The position numbers and the translations under genes were made by a program. A DNA stretch of 64,000 nt, from positions 700,001 through 764,000 of the forward strand of contig NZ_CP089924.1 in NCBI RefSeq assembly GCF_021284765.1, read 5' to 3'. Below the pieces are notes generated by a model. That model was not told the DNA's origin and did not search any database. It saw only the letters and a program-made list of their open reading frames with translations. The DNA comes from Lysobacter sp. 5GHs7-4 (GTDB lineage: Bacteria; Pseudomonadota; Gammaproteobacteria; Xanthomonadales; Xanthomonadaceae). Shown here one piece after another: positions 20,519 through 29,447 of the stretch. How positions within the stretch are numbered: the stretch's first letter is position 1; each line of letters starts with the position of its first letter.

Positions 20519-21246
20519 GCCGGCTCGACGCGCCGTCCGGCGTGCAGGCCCTGCACCTGATTGATGTGCGCAAGCAGTTCGGCGACCGCACCGCGTTGGC
20601 ATCGCTGTCGCTGACGATCGCGCCGGGCGAGGTGTATGCCTTGCTCGGACCCAACGGCGCCGGCAAGACCACCACGCTCAATCTGATTCTGGGCTTCCTG
20701 CGCGCCGACGCCGGCCGCATCGAGGTGGCCGGCGTCGACGCCGGCGGCGATCCGCTGCGCGCGCGCGCCCACATCGCCTACCTGCCGGAAACGGTGATGC
20801 TGCATCCGGCCCTGAACGCGATCGAAAATCTGGGCTACTTCGCCATGCTCGGTGGCCGCCGCCTCGACGACGCGCAGGCGCGCGCCTTGCTGAGCGAGGC
20901 CGGCTTGCAGGAAGAAGCGCATGCGCGGCGCGCGGCCGGTTTTTCCAAGGGCATGCGCCAGAAGGTGGGCCTGGCGATCGCGCTGGCCAAGAACGCGCAG
21001 CTGCTGTTGCTGGACGAGCCGACCTCCGGCCTGGACGCCGGCGCCGCCAACGATCTCTCTCACGGCGTGCGCGCCGCCGCGCGCCGCGGCGTGGCGGTGC
21101 TGATGGCCACGCACGACCTGTACCGGGTCAAGGACGTGGCGCAGCGCCTGGGCATCCTGCGCGGCGGACGCCTGCTGGTGGAGCGCTCTACCCAGGCGCT
21201 GTCGGCGGCCGAAATCGAGGCGCTGTACCTGGAGCAGCTGGCGTGA
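20515..21246 (+). CDS. ABC transporter ATP-binding protein
   Basis: A 243-residue nucleotide-binding subunit. Walker A GPNGAGKTT (about 45–53), signature FSKGMRQKV, Walker B LLLLDEPTSGLD and the switch His in ATHDL are intact. The layout is that of ABC-2 type drug/export or Nos-type ATPases. It starts with GTG inside the receptor's stop codon (GTGA) and its stop overlaps the next start, so translation is coupled. It should power the two DUF3526-type permeases that follow. Confidence 0.93.
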   Translation: MSRLDAPSGVQALHLIDVRKQFGDRTALASLSLTIAPGEVYALLGPNGAGKTTTLNLILGFLRADAGRIEVAGVDAGGDPLRARAHIAYLPETVMLHPALNAIENLGYFAMLGGRRLDDAQARALLSEAGLQEEAHARRAAGFSKGMRQKVGLAIALAKNAQLLLLDEPTSGLDAGAANDLSHGVRAAARRGVAVLMATHDLYRVKDVAQRLGILRGGRLLVERSTQALSAAEIEALYLEQLA

Positions 21247-22649
21247 TGAAGGCCTCGCTGACCGCCTACGAATGGACCCTGCTGCGACGCGACCGGCGTG
21301 CGTGGTGGGCCTTGCTGTGCCTGGGCGCGCTGGTGCTGTTGGCGTTCGTCGCCAACAGCGCCCAGCTGGCGCAGGCGAACGCGGACAAGCACCGCATCGC
21401 CAAGGAGGAACGCGCGCGCTGGTTGGGGCAGGGCGAGAAAGACCCGCACAGCGCCGCCCATTACAGCATCTACGCATTCAAGCCGGCGCCGATCCTGGCC
21501 GCGTTGGATCCCGGCGTCGAACCGTATGTGGGCCAGGCGCTGTGGCTGGAAGCGCATGCGCAGAACGACATGTTGTACCGGCCGCAAGGCGAGGCCAGCC
21601 TGTTGCAGCGTAGCGGCGCGGTCAGTCCGGCGGGGCTGTTGATCGGCTTCGCGCCGCTGGTCGCGTTCCTGCTCGCGTTCGGCGCGATGGCGGTGGATCG
21701 CGAACGCGGCACCTTGCGGTTGGCGCTGGGCGCGGCGACGCGACCGGCTGCGATCGTCAAGACGAAGGCGCTGGCGATCTGGCTGGCGCTGCTGGCGGTG
21801 CTGCTGCTGCCGTCGGTGCTGGCGGCCGCAGCGCTGGCGGTGGCGCGACAGGCGCTGGACGCCGACTTCCTCCTGCGTCTGGGCGCATGGAGCCTGACGA
21901 TGGCCGCATGGCTGGGCCTGCTGGCCGCCTTGGGCCTGGCCGTGGCCAGCCTCGCGCACGGCGTGCGCACGGCCCTGGCGGTGCTGTTCGGTGTGTGGAT
22001 CGTGTTCGCGCTGGCCTTGCCGCGCTGGGCCGACAGCGCGGTCGAACGCGCCCGGCCGCTGCCTACGACGCAGTCGGTGAAGCAGCGCCTGGCCGAGGAG
22101 GCGCCGGCGTTCTGGACCGCCGAGACGGGCAGGGAGAATCAGGCCAGGCTGCTGGCGCAGCACGGCGTGCGCAGCAAGGAAGCGCTGAAGGTCGACCTGC
22201 GCGGCGCCGAGCTGGACATGAGCGAGCGCCATGGCTATCGCGTGTTCGACCGCGTGCTCGGCGACTTCTACCAGCGTGTGCTCGCGCAGGACCGCGCGTA
22301 CGCGGCCTGGGGCTGGCTGTCGCCGGCGATCGCGGTGCAGAGCCTGTCGCCGGCGTACGCGGGCAGCGACTTCGCCCACCACCGCGCCTTCATCGACGGC
22401 GCCGAGGCGTATCGGCGCACGCTGGTCAATCGCATGAACCAGGACGTGATGGCGCATCCGACCCAGAACGGCGGCGCGCGCCACACCAACGACGTTTCGC
22501 TGTGGTCGCAGATACCCGAATTCCGTCATGCCGCGCCGACCTTGACGGCGGCATGGGGCAATGCCGCGCCGGCACTGTGGGCGCTGTCGCTGTGGTGCGT
22601 GCTGGGCTTGAGCGCCTTGGCGCTGGCAGCGCGGAGGCTGCGGCCATGA
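21246..22649 (+). CDS. ABC-2 type permease with DUF3526-like architecture, subunit 1
   Basis: A 467-residue membrane protein. One N-terminal membrane helix (about 22–40) is followed by a periplasmic stretch, four to five helices, a second large soluble loop (about 255–430) and a final helix. This is the architecture of DUF3526 ABC-2 permeases, usually found as a pair with one ATPase. The ATG at 21246 overlaps the previous TGA (TGATG); a GTG one codon earlier is possible. It probably forms a heterodimer with the next gene product. Substrate and direction are unknown. Confidence 0.85.
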   Translation: MKASLTAYEWTLLRRDRRAWWALLCLGALVLLAFVANSAQLAQANADKHRIAKEERARWLGQGEKDPHSAAHYSIYAFKPAPILAALDPGVEPYVGQALWLEAHAQNDMLYRPQGEASLLQRSGAVSPAGLLIGFAPLVAFLLAFGAMAVDRERGTLRLALGAATRPAAIVKTKALAIWLALLAVLLLPSVLAAAALAVARQALDADFLLRLGAWSLTMAAWLGLLAALGLAVASLAHGVRTALAVLFGVWIVFALALPRWADSAVERARPLPTTQSVKQRLAEEAPAFWTAETGRENQARLLAQHGVRSKEALKVDLRGAELDMSERHGYRVFDRVLGDFYQRVLAQDRAYAAWGWLSPAIAVQSLSPAYAGSDFAHHRAFIDGAEAYRRTLVNRMNQDVMAHPTQNGGARHTNDVSLWSQIPEFRHAAPTLTAAWGNAAPALWALSLWCVLGLSALALAARRLRP

Positions 22650-24133
22650 GCGCGCCCGCCTTTGCCGATTTGCTGCGTTGGGAGCTGCGCCAGGTCGGTC
22701 GCAATCGCCTGCTGTGGCTGGTGGTGGGGATGCTGATACTGGCCATGGTCTGGGGCGCGCGCGGCGGCGCCGATCTGCACCGTCAGCAGACGACGGCGAT
22801 CGAACGCGCGCAGCGCAGCGACGCGGCATGGATGCAGCAGGTGCACGCACGCGCGCAGCGCTATGCCGCCCCGGCCAGCGGCGAACTGCCGTATTGGCAG
22901 GATCCCACCGATATCGGCGGCTTCAGCCGCTACTTCCTGCGCGTTCAAGCCTATAAGCCGCACCTGCCCTTGTCGCCGCTCGCGGTCGGCGCCAGCGATC
23001 TGCTGCCCGCGCGCCTGCCGGTGAAGCTGGAGACGACGTTCGGCATCGAGCCGGTGTACGACTTCGAGAACCCGCGCGGACTCGCGTTGGGGCGCTTCGA
23101 CCTGGGCTTCGTGCTGGTCTATCTGCTGCCCATCGCCTGCATTCTCCTGGTCGGCCTGTTGGCCACCTTCGAACGCGACAACGGCATGCTGCGCCTGATC
23201 GCCGCGCAGCGCGTCGGCCCGCGCGCCTGGCTGAGCGCGCGCATCGCCGCGATCGCGCTGTGGCTGGCGCCCGCGGTGATGCTGGGTCTAGGCCTGGCCC
23301 TGATGCTGGCCGGCGTCGACCTGTCGGCTGCCTGGTCGGAACTGCTGGTAGCGATGGCGCTGGTACTGGCCTATCTGGGCTTCTGGCTGGCGCTGGGATT
23401 CGCCGTCGTCGCGCGCTGGCCCAGTGCCGCGGCCGCGATCTCCAGCCTGGTCGCGCTATGGGCGCTGCTCGCGATCGGTCTGCCGTTGGCGGGCAACGCC
23501 GCCGTCGCCGCCTACGCGCCCGCGCCCTCGGCGGTCGCGGTGGTGGACGAGCAGCGGCGCGCCAACGACGCCATCGCCGCGCGACGCGATGCCATCGTCG
23601 CCACGGCCTTCCACCAGCGCGCCGATCTGTCGGCCGCGATCGAACGCGTGGCGAGCATCGACTATGCGACCCGCCTGAGCTTCCTGGTCCCGGAGTTGGA
23701 GCGGCGCCTGTCGCCCTTGCACCAGCGGCAAACCCAGGCGCGCGATCGCCGCGAGCGGGCCTCCGACCTGATCGGCTATCTGTCGCCGCCGCTGGGCCTG
23801 CAGTCGGCGATGGCGACCCTGGCCGGCACCGACCTGGCGCGCCATCGTGCGTTCGAGGCGCAGGCGCGCGCCTACCAGCTGGGCCTGCGTGCCTGGTTCT
23901 ATCCGCGCATCCAGCGCGAGATCGCCGCGCCGACGCCACGCGCGCCGGCCGGCAGCTACGGGCGGATGAACTTCCGCGACTACGACGCGATCCCCGCTTG
24001 GTCGGCCGCGTACCCGCCTGCGTCCGAACGCATCGCCACGGTCGCGCCGGTGCTGTCGTGGCTGGCGTTGCTGGCGGCGGCGCTCACCGCGTGGGCGCTG
24101 TCGCGCCTGCGCCACTGGCCCACGGAGTTGTAA
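22646..24133 (+). CDS. ABC-2 type permease with DUF3526-like architecture, subunit 2
   Basis: A 495-residue paralogue of the preceding permease. It has the same plan: N-terminal helix (LLWLVVGMLILAMVW), periplasmic part with YAFKP-like FRVQAYKPHLPLSPLAVG, a helix cluster around 165–290, a large loop with LSPPLGLQSAMATLAGTDLARHRAFE (the counterpart of LSPAIAVQSLSPAYAGSDFAHHRAFI in subunit 1), and a final helix. The shared SP…QS…A-G-x-D…HHRAF pattern shows duplication. Start and stop overlap with the upstream gene (ATGA) and a 2-bp gap to the next receptor point to one transcript. Confidence 0.85.
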   Translation: MSAPAFADLLRWELRQVGRNRLLWLVVGMLILAMVWGARGGADLHRQQTTAIERAQRSDAAWMQQVHARAQRYAAPASGELPYWQDPTDIGGFSRYFLRVQAYKPHLPLSPLAVGASDLLPARLPVKLETTFGIEPVYDFENPRGLALGRFDLGFVLVYLLPIACILLVGLLATFERDNGMLRLIAAQRVGPRAWLSARIAAIALWLAPAVMLGLGLALMLAGVDLSAAWSELLVAMALVLAYLGFWLALGFAVVARWPSAAAAISSLVALWALLAIGLPLAGNAAVAAYAPAPSAVAVVDEQRRANDAIAARRDAIVATAFHQRADLSAAIERVASIDYATRLSFLVPELERRLSPLHQRQTQARDRRERASDLIGYLSPPLGLQSAMATLAGTDLARHRAFEAQARAYQLGLRAWFYPRIQREIAAPTPRAPAGSYGRMNFRDYDAIPAWSAAYPPASERIATVAPVLSWLALLAAALTAWALSRLRHWPTEL

Positions 24134-24135
24134 GC

Positions 24136-26079
24136 ATGCGCCGCACGCGACCATGGACGAACCCCGCGCTGCTGGCGCTGTCTTGCGCGCTGGCCTGGCC
24201 GGCGCAGGCGCAGCGCGCCGGCGACAATGCGGTCACCGCCGCCGAGGATGCGTTCGGCGCGACCCTGGGCAACGAAAGCATCGGTCTGTACAGCAGCAAG
24301 CAGGTGCGCGGCTTTTCGCCGGTGGAGGCGGGCAACGTGCGCATGGAGGGCCTGTACTTCGACCGCCAGGGCACGGTGCCGCCGGCGCTGGTCGAGGGCT
24401 CCAGCATCCGCGTCGGCCTGTCGGCGCTGAACTACCCGTTCCCCGCGCCGACCGGCATCGTCGACTACCGCCTCAAGAAGGCCGGCGACCGGCGCGTGCT
24501 GAGCGTGCTGGGCGCGCTCAACGCCTATGGCGCGCCGGCCCTGGAACTGGACGCGAAGCTGCCCATCGCCGAGGGCGTGTTCGGCGTCGCCGCCAATCTG
24601 TCCTGGGCGCGCGAGGAGTATTACGACGGCGCCGACGCGCGCTACCTGCGCGCGGCGGTGGTGCCGCGCTGGCGGCCGTCGGAGCACGTCGAGGTTCTGC
24701 CGTTCTGGAGCATCTCGCGCGGCCGCGACGAGGAGGTCGCGCCGGTCATCGTCACCGCCGGCAACTACCTGCCGCCCAAGGTCCAGCGCCGCCGCCATTT
24801 CGGTCAGCGCTGGAGCGACAACGAGTACGACAGCCGCAATTACGGCGTGATCGCCAAGGCGCGCTTCGGCGAGCATTGGGCGCTGGCCGGCGGCGTGGTG
24901 CGCTCGATCTTCGAGATGCCCAGCGGCTATGCCGAATTGTTCGTGGACACCACGCGCGACGGCCTAACGCGCGAGAAGGTCATCGCCGATCCGCGCCAGC
25001 GCTCGGCCTCCACCAGCGGCGAGCTGCGCGTGAGCCGCAGCTTCAACGAAGGGCCGCGCCTGCACGTCGTGCACGCGGCCGTGCGCGGACGCGACCTGCG
25101 CAGCCGGTACGGCGGCTCGGCGCCGGCGCTGGACTACGGTTGGCGCCGTCTCGGCGAGCCGGTGCCGGTGCCGCAGCCGGACGAGTTCGCGTTCACCGCG
25201 CGCACCCAGGATCAGGTTCGCCAGTGGACCGGCGGCTTGGCCTACGAGGGCCGTTGGCGCGATCGCGGCGAACTCAGCCTGGGCCTGCAGCGCACCCGCT
25301 ACGAGAAGCACGTCGATCAGCCCGGTCTGACACGCGCATCCACGCACGACGACCTGTGGCTGCCCAACGCCAACCTGACCGCCTATCTGAGCCGGCGGCT
25401 CGCGCTGTATGCGGGGCACACGCGCGGCTTGGAGGAAAGCGGCGTCGCGCCCGACGACGCCGCCAACCGCAACCAGGCCCTGCCGGCGATCCGCACCCGT
25501 CAGACCGACGCCGGCCTGCGTTGGACGCTGCCCAACGAGATGAAACTGGTCGCGGGCCTGTTCGACGTGCGCAAGCCCTACTTCATCACCGACGAACGCA
25601 ATGTCTACGGCGCGCTCGGCGAGGTCCGCCATCGCGGCGTCGAACTCAGCCTGAGCGGGCGTCCCAGCGACAACCTCAGCCTGGTCGCCGGCGCGGTGCT
25701 GATGCGGCCGCGCGTGAGCGGCGAAGCGGTACGCGAGGGCCGCGTCGGCGAACGCCCGATCGGCCAGGCCGAGCGCGTGCTGCGCACCGACCTGGAATAC
25801 CGGCCGCCGGCCTTGCCGGGCTGGTCGTTCGATCTGGCCATGAGCCATTACGGCGAACGCGTGGCCTCGCGCGACGGCATCAATCGCGTTCCCGCCTACA
25901 GCCTGGCCGATATCGGCGCGCGCTACCGCTTCAAACTCGGCAATGCGCCGGCGACGTTGCGTCTGCTGGTCGCCAACGTCGGCGACACCTACGCCTGGAA
26001 CCTCTACGGCCACAACAGCTTCGGCCTCACCGACGGCCGCCGCTACGTGGTCCAGCTCGCGGTCGATTTCGAGTCTTAG
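24136..26079 (+). CDS. TonB-dependent receptor (second in the operon)
   Basis: A 647-residue outer-membrane receptor beginning two bases after the permease stop. The signal peptide ends near AQA-Q. The plug region is short (LGNESIGLYSSKQVRGFSPVEAGNVRMEGLYFDRQG…LNYPFPAPTGIVDYRL) and lacks an obvious TonB box, then a barrel ends in LAVDFES. It is a different subfamily from the first receptor of the operon, so the two may handle different forms (for example free and metal-loaded) or different partners. No usable homology tells the ligand. Confidence 0.88.
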   Translation: MRRTRPWTNPALLALSCALAWPAQAQRAGDNAVTAAEDAFGATLGNESIGLYSSKQVRGFSPVEAGNVRMEGLYFDRQGTVPPALVEGSSIRVGLSALNYPFPAPTGIVDYRLKKAGDRRVLSVLGALNAYGAPALELDAKLPIAEGVFGVAANLSWAREEYYDGADARYLRAAVVPRWRPSEHVEVLPFWSISRGRDEEVAPVIVTAGNYLPPKVQRRRHFGQRWSDNEYDSRNYGVIAKARFGEHWALAGGVVRSIFEMPSGYAELFVDTTRDGLTREKVIADPRQRSASTSGELRVSRSFNEGPRLHVVHAAVRGRDLRSRYGGSAPALDYGWRRLGEPVPVPQPDEFAFTARTQDQVRQWTGGLAYEGRWRDRGELSLGLQRTRYEKHVDQPGLTRASTHDDLWLPNANLTAYLSRRLALYAGHTRGLEESGVAPDDAANRNQALPAIRTRQTDAGLRWTLPNEMKLVAGLFDVRKPYFITDERNVYGALGEVRHRGVELSLSGRPSDNLSLVAGAVLMRPRVSGEAVREGRVGERPIGQAERVLRTDLEYRPPALPGWSFDLAMSHYGERVASRDGINRVPAYSLADIGARYRFKLGNAPATLRLLVANVGDTYAWNLYGHNSFGLTDGRRYVVQLAVDFES

Positions 26080-26107
26080 TCCCATGCGACAAGGAGAAAC
26101 AGCCCCC

Positions 26108-27061
26108 ATGCTGCGCCAGGAACGGCAATACCCGGATCGCCCCGTCGCACGATCGCGCGCACGCGCCGCCGCAGCGGTGCACGCAGTCGCGCAGACGCGG
26201 CCGCTGGTGCACAGCGGCGTCTGTCACGGCACCCTGGGCGAACTGCTGCAAGGGCCTTACGAACGCGACGGCGAACTGCACATCGGCATCGTGTCGCTGC
26301 CGGTGCGCCGTTACAGCTGGATGCATTTCGTGCCGGGCGAGGACGGCGACATCGGCACCGAGCTGGCGGGCAAGGACAAATGCCGTCAGGCGATCGCCTT
26401 GTACCTGGCCCACCACGGCCGCTGTTTGCCGCCAGGACGCTGGAGCCACGACTCCGAGCTGCCCACCGGCAAGGGCATGGCCAGCTCCACCGCCGACATC
26501 GTCGCCACCATCCGCTGCCTGGACCGCGTGTTCGGCCTGCGCTCGCCGCCGGCGCTGCTGGCCGCGCTGCTGCGCCAGATCGAACGCTCCGACAGCGTGT
26601 TTCTGGATCGCCACGCCTTGTACCTGAGCGGCCGCCAGGAAGTCGTGCGCACGTTTCCGCGCGCGCTGCGGCTGCACGCCTGCTACATCGACGAGGGCGG
26701 CACGGTGGAGACGGAACGCGTCGCCGCCGATCTGCTCGCTCACTATCGCGACCGTCTCGACGACTACCGCGGCAATCTCGAACGCATGCTGCAGGCCTTC
26801 GCCGGCCACGACGTACGCGCGATCTGCGACTGCGCGACCCGCAGCGCCGCGCTGGCCCAGGGCGCGATCGCCAAGCGCCGCTTCGATACCTTGCTGGAGC
26901 ACCGCCGCGAGCTGGGCGCCGACGGCATCGTCGTCGCGCACACCGGCAGCCTGATCGGCTATCTGTACGCGCGCCGCCCCGGCATCGCGCGCATGAGCGA
27001 GCTGTCGTCGTTCTTCCGCGGCTTGGGGCACCAGTGCCGCTTCGTGGAGACCGGTCCGTGA
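26108..27061 (+). CDS. GHMP kinase related to L-threonine kinase (PduX-like)
   Basis: A 317-residue kinase. GHMP motifs are visible: VCHGTLGELLQGP (about 38–50), corresponding to the PduX/threonine-kinase start C-x-G-T-x-G-E-L-x-Q-G, and the ATP loop LPTGKGMASSTADIVATI (about 119–134). PduX phosphorylates free L-threonine to O-phospho-L-threonine. By analogy this enzyme likely makes an O-phospho-hydroxyamino acid (Ser, Thr or homoserine) as substrate for the PLP enzyme whose start overlaps its stop. ATG 26108 has AAGGAG upstream; an earlier in-frame ATG at 26084 has no clear ribosome site. No cobalamin genes lie nearby, so a role in B12 synthesis is unlikely here. Confidence 0.82.
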   Translation: MLRQERQYPDRPVARSRARAAAAVHAVAQTRPLVHSGVCHGTLGELLQGPYERDGELHIGIVSLPVRRYSWMHFVPGEDGDIGTELAGKDKCRQAIALYLAHHGRCLPPGRWSHDSELPTGKGMASSTADIVATIRCLDRVFGLRSPPALLAALLRQIERSDSVFLDRHALYLSGRQEVVRTFPRALRLHACYIDEGGTVETERVAADLLAHYRDRLDDYRGNLERMLQAFAGHDVRAICDCATRSAALAQGAIAKRRFDTLLEHRRELGADGIVVAHTGSLIGYLYARRPGIARMSELSSFFRGLGHQCRFVETGP

Positions 27062-28140
27062 ACGGCGTGCACGCGCACATCGCCGATGCGATCAAGGCGC
27101 CCGATCTGGTCCGCCTGGGACCGAACCTGTACGTGGCGCGCTTCGAGACCATGAAGGTGTACTCGACCCTGGTGGCGGTGGAGCGCCTGCTCGCCAGCGG
27201 CCGCATCGCGCCCGGCGCCACCCTGATCGACAGTTCCAGCGGCATCTACGCCTACGCGCTCGCGCTGGCCTGCCACAAGTTCGGTCTGCGTTGCCGCATC
27301 GTCGGTTCCAAGACCGTCGACCAGACCCTGATGGTGCAGCTGCGCATCCTCGGAGCGACCGTCGAACAGGTCGAACCCCAGGCCACGCTCAAGCTGGATC
27401 AGAGCCTGCGCGTGGCGCGCATCCACGAACTGCTCGCGGCCGATCCCGGCCTGCACTGGATGCAGCAGTACCACGACGACATCCACTACCACGGCTACGC
27501 GCCGGTCGCCGAGACCCTCGCCGCCAGCCTGGGCTGCGCAGGGCTGAGCGTGGTCGGCGGCATCGGTTCGGGCTGCTCCACCGGCGGCCTGGCGCAGGCG
27601 CTGCGCGAGCGCGACGCGTCGGTGGAACTGATCGGCGTGCAACCCTTCGGCAGCCTGACCTTCGGCTGCCAGCACCTGGAAGACCCGGGCATCATCATCG
27701 CCGGCATCGGCAGTTCGATTCCGTTCCGCAACGTGCGCCACGCGCTCTACGACCAGGTGCACTGGGTCTCGTTCGACTACGGGCTGGCCGGGTCGGTGGC
27801 GCTGCTGCGCGAGCATGCGGTGTTCGCCGGCCTGTCGTCGGGCTGCTGCTATCTGGTCGCCGCGCGCGAGGCGGCCCTACGGCCCGAGCGCAACATCCTG
27901 TTCGTCGCTGCCGACACCGGCCATCGCTACGTCGAGGGCGTGTTCGCCCAGTACCGCGACGCGCTGGATCCGCGTGCGCTTGCGCCCAAGACGATCGAGT
28001 CGCTGGACGAACTGGCGCTGCCGTGGTCGGCGATGGCCTGGCGGCGTCGCGAGTACTCGTCGGCCGACACCGTTTCTATCGATCCCGCGTCCAGCGGAAT
28101 TTCCGCGCCGGCCATGGCCGCGCCGTCCCCCATTTTCTAA
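27058..28140 (+). CDS. PLP-dependent cysteine synthase/SbnA-like enzyme
   Basis: A 360-residue fold-type II PLP enzyme. The Schiff-base lysine is probably K33 in FETMKVYST, the phosphate loop is GGIGSGCSTGG (168–178), and the late AGLSSGCC (257–264) matches the CysK GISSGAA motif. The substrate-carboxylate loop reads SSSGIYA (59–65): Asn of the usual SSGN is replaced by Ile63, unusual for O-acetylserine sulfhydrylases. Family members replace the beta-substituent of Ser or phospho-Ser with sulfide or an amine; SbnA joins O-phosphoserine to glutamate in staphyloferrin B synthesis. With a kinase gene directly upstream (GTGA overlap), a phospho-amino acid donor is likely. No SbnB-type partner is present. 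Confidence 0.85.
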   Translation: MNGVHAHIADAIKAPDLVRLGPNLYVARFETMKVYSTLVAVERLLASGRIAPGATLIDSSSGIYAYALALACHKFGLRCRIVGSKTVDQTLMVQLRILGATVEQVEPQATLKLDQSLRVARIHELLAADPGLHWMQQYHDDIHYHGYAPVAETLAASLGCAGLSVVGGIGSGCSTGGLAQALRERDASVELIGVQPFGSLTFGCQHLEDPGIIIAGIGSSIPFRNVRHALYDQVHWVSFDYGLAGSVALLREHAVFAGLSSGCCYLVAAREAALRPERNILFVAADTGHRYVEGVFAQYRDALDPRALAPKTIESLDELALPWSAMAWRRREYSSADTVSIDPASSGISAPAMAAPSPIF

Positions 28141-28151
28141 GGAGCAGCGCC

Positions 28152-29420
28152 ATGGCGCATCTGTTGATGATCGAAAGCTGGGTCGGCGGCGCCGGCCGGA
28201 TCTTTCCGCCCGCGATCGGTCGGCTCGGCCACCGCTACACCTTCGTCACCCGCAACCGCGACCATTACCGCGACCCGCGTACGCGCGAGATCCATCCGGT
28301 CATCGAATACGCCGATCACGTGCTGAGCTGCGACACCAACGACGTGCCGGCGCTGATCGAGTTCCTGCGCGCGCAGCACGCGATCCTGAAATTCGACGGC
28401 GTGGTCACCATCTGCGATTACTACATCGACACCGTGGCCCAGGTCGCGCAGGCGCTGGACCTGCCGCAGGCGTTTTCCGCCAACGTGGTCATGGAGCGGC
28501 GCAAGGATCGGGTGCGCGAGGCGATAGCGCGCGCCGGTCTGCCCAACCCGAAGTATGCCGTCGCCGCCGACTGGGAGCAGGCGCGCGCCGAGGCGCGGCG
28601 CATCGGGTATCCGCTGATCCTCAAGCCCACCGATCTGGCCTCCAGCGCCTTCGTGCGCCTGGTGCACGACGAAGTCGAGCTGTGCCATGCCTTCGATGCG
28701 CTGGAGCAGTTCCCGCGCAACTTCCGCGAGCAGCCGCGGGTGCCGCTGGTGCTGCTGGAGGAATACCTGCAGGGCGAGGAGATCAGCGTCGAGGCCTGCA
28801 CCTTCGAGGGCGAAACCACGGTGATCGGCATCACCGACAAAAGCCTGACCGGCTTTCCCTATTTCATCGAGGACGGCCACATGTTCCCGGCGCGGCTGGA
28901 CGCCGCCCAGGCCGAGGCGGCGATCGCGCTGGTGCGCGGCGCGCTGGCGGCGGTCGGCCACGACCACGGCATCAGCCACACCGAGGTCCGACTGACCGCC
29001 GATGGGCCGCGCGTGATCGAGATCAACCCGCGTCCGGGCGGCAACTACATCGTCGAGCTGATCCAGCGCGTGACCGGCATCGATCTGCTGGACGCGCAGA
29101 TCGAGCTGGCGCTGGGCCGCCGTCCCAACCTCGCGCCACGCGACACCGGCGTGCGCAGCGCGGCGATCAAGTTCCTGGTGCCGCCGCGCGGCGGCCGCGT
29201 CGAATCGGTGGCGGGCGCCGACAGTCTGGACGCCGATCCGCACCTGGCGCGCTGGAGCCTGGCCGCGATCGCCGGCAGCGAAGTCGCCGCGCCGATCGAT
29301 AACGCCTGCTACCTGGGCCATGTGATCGCGGTCGACCGGCAGGGCCAGGACGCACGCCGTTACGCCGAGCGCGCGCTGGAGCGCGTGCGCCTGGACTACG
29401 CCGGGCCGGTCGCGGCCTGA
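28152..29420 (+). CDS. ATP-grasp carboxylate–amine ligase family protein
   Basis: A 422-residue ATP-grasp enzyme. ATP-binding Lys158 lies in LILKPTDLASS, the adenine-binding strand is VLLEEYLQGEEISVEA (about 200–215), and the Mg ligands are E290 and N292 in VIEINPRPGGNYIVE. Such enzymes activate a carboxylate as an acyl phosphate and couple it to an amine or thiol. It resembles the amino acid/dipeptide ligase branch rather than CarB or PurK. AAGGAG precedes ATG 28152, 11 bp after the PLP enzyme. It would condense the product of the PLP enzyme with a second carboxylate or amine. Confidence 0.87.
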   Translation: MAHLLMIESWVGGAGRIFPPAIGRLGHRYTFVTRNRDHYRDPRTREIHPVIEYADHVLSCDTNDVPALIEFLRAQHAILKFDGVVTICDYYIDTVAQVAQALDLPQAFSANVVMERRKDRVREAIARAGLPNPKYAVAADWEQARAEARRIGYPLILKPTDLASSAFVRLVHDEVELCHAFDALEQFPRNFREQPRVPLVLLEEYLQGEEISVEACTFEGETTVIGITDKSLTGFPYFIEDGHMFPARLDAAQAEAAIALVRGALAAVGHDHGISHTEVRLTADGPRVIEINPRPGGNYIVELIQRVTGIDLLDAQIELALGRRPNLAPRDTGVRSAAIKFLVPPRGGRVESVAGADSLDADPHLARWSLAAIAGSEVAAPIDNACYLGHVIAVDRQGQDARRYAERALERVRLDYAGPVAA

Positions 29421-29447
29421 GCCGGCGCCGCCTACTAGGAGTTCCTC

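Noticed and set aside
18215..20602. A 795-codon frame opposite the first TonB receptor, plus similar long shadows opposite envC, M28 and the third receptor
   Set aside because: Same GC-driven artefact; the forward frames have signal peptides and family motifs.
26108..27061. Assigning the GHMP kinase to cobalamin synthesis as PduX
   Set aside because: No cob/cbi/pdu gene is near, and it is coupled to a PLP substitution enzyme instead of a threonine-phosphate decarboxylase.
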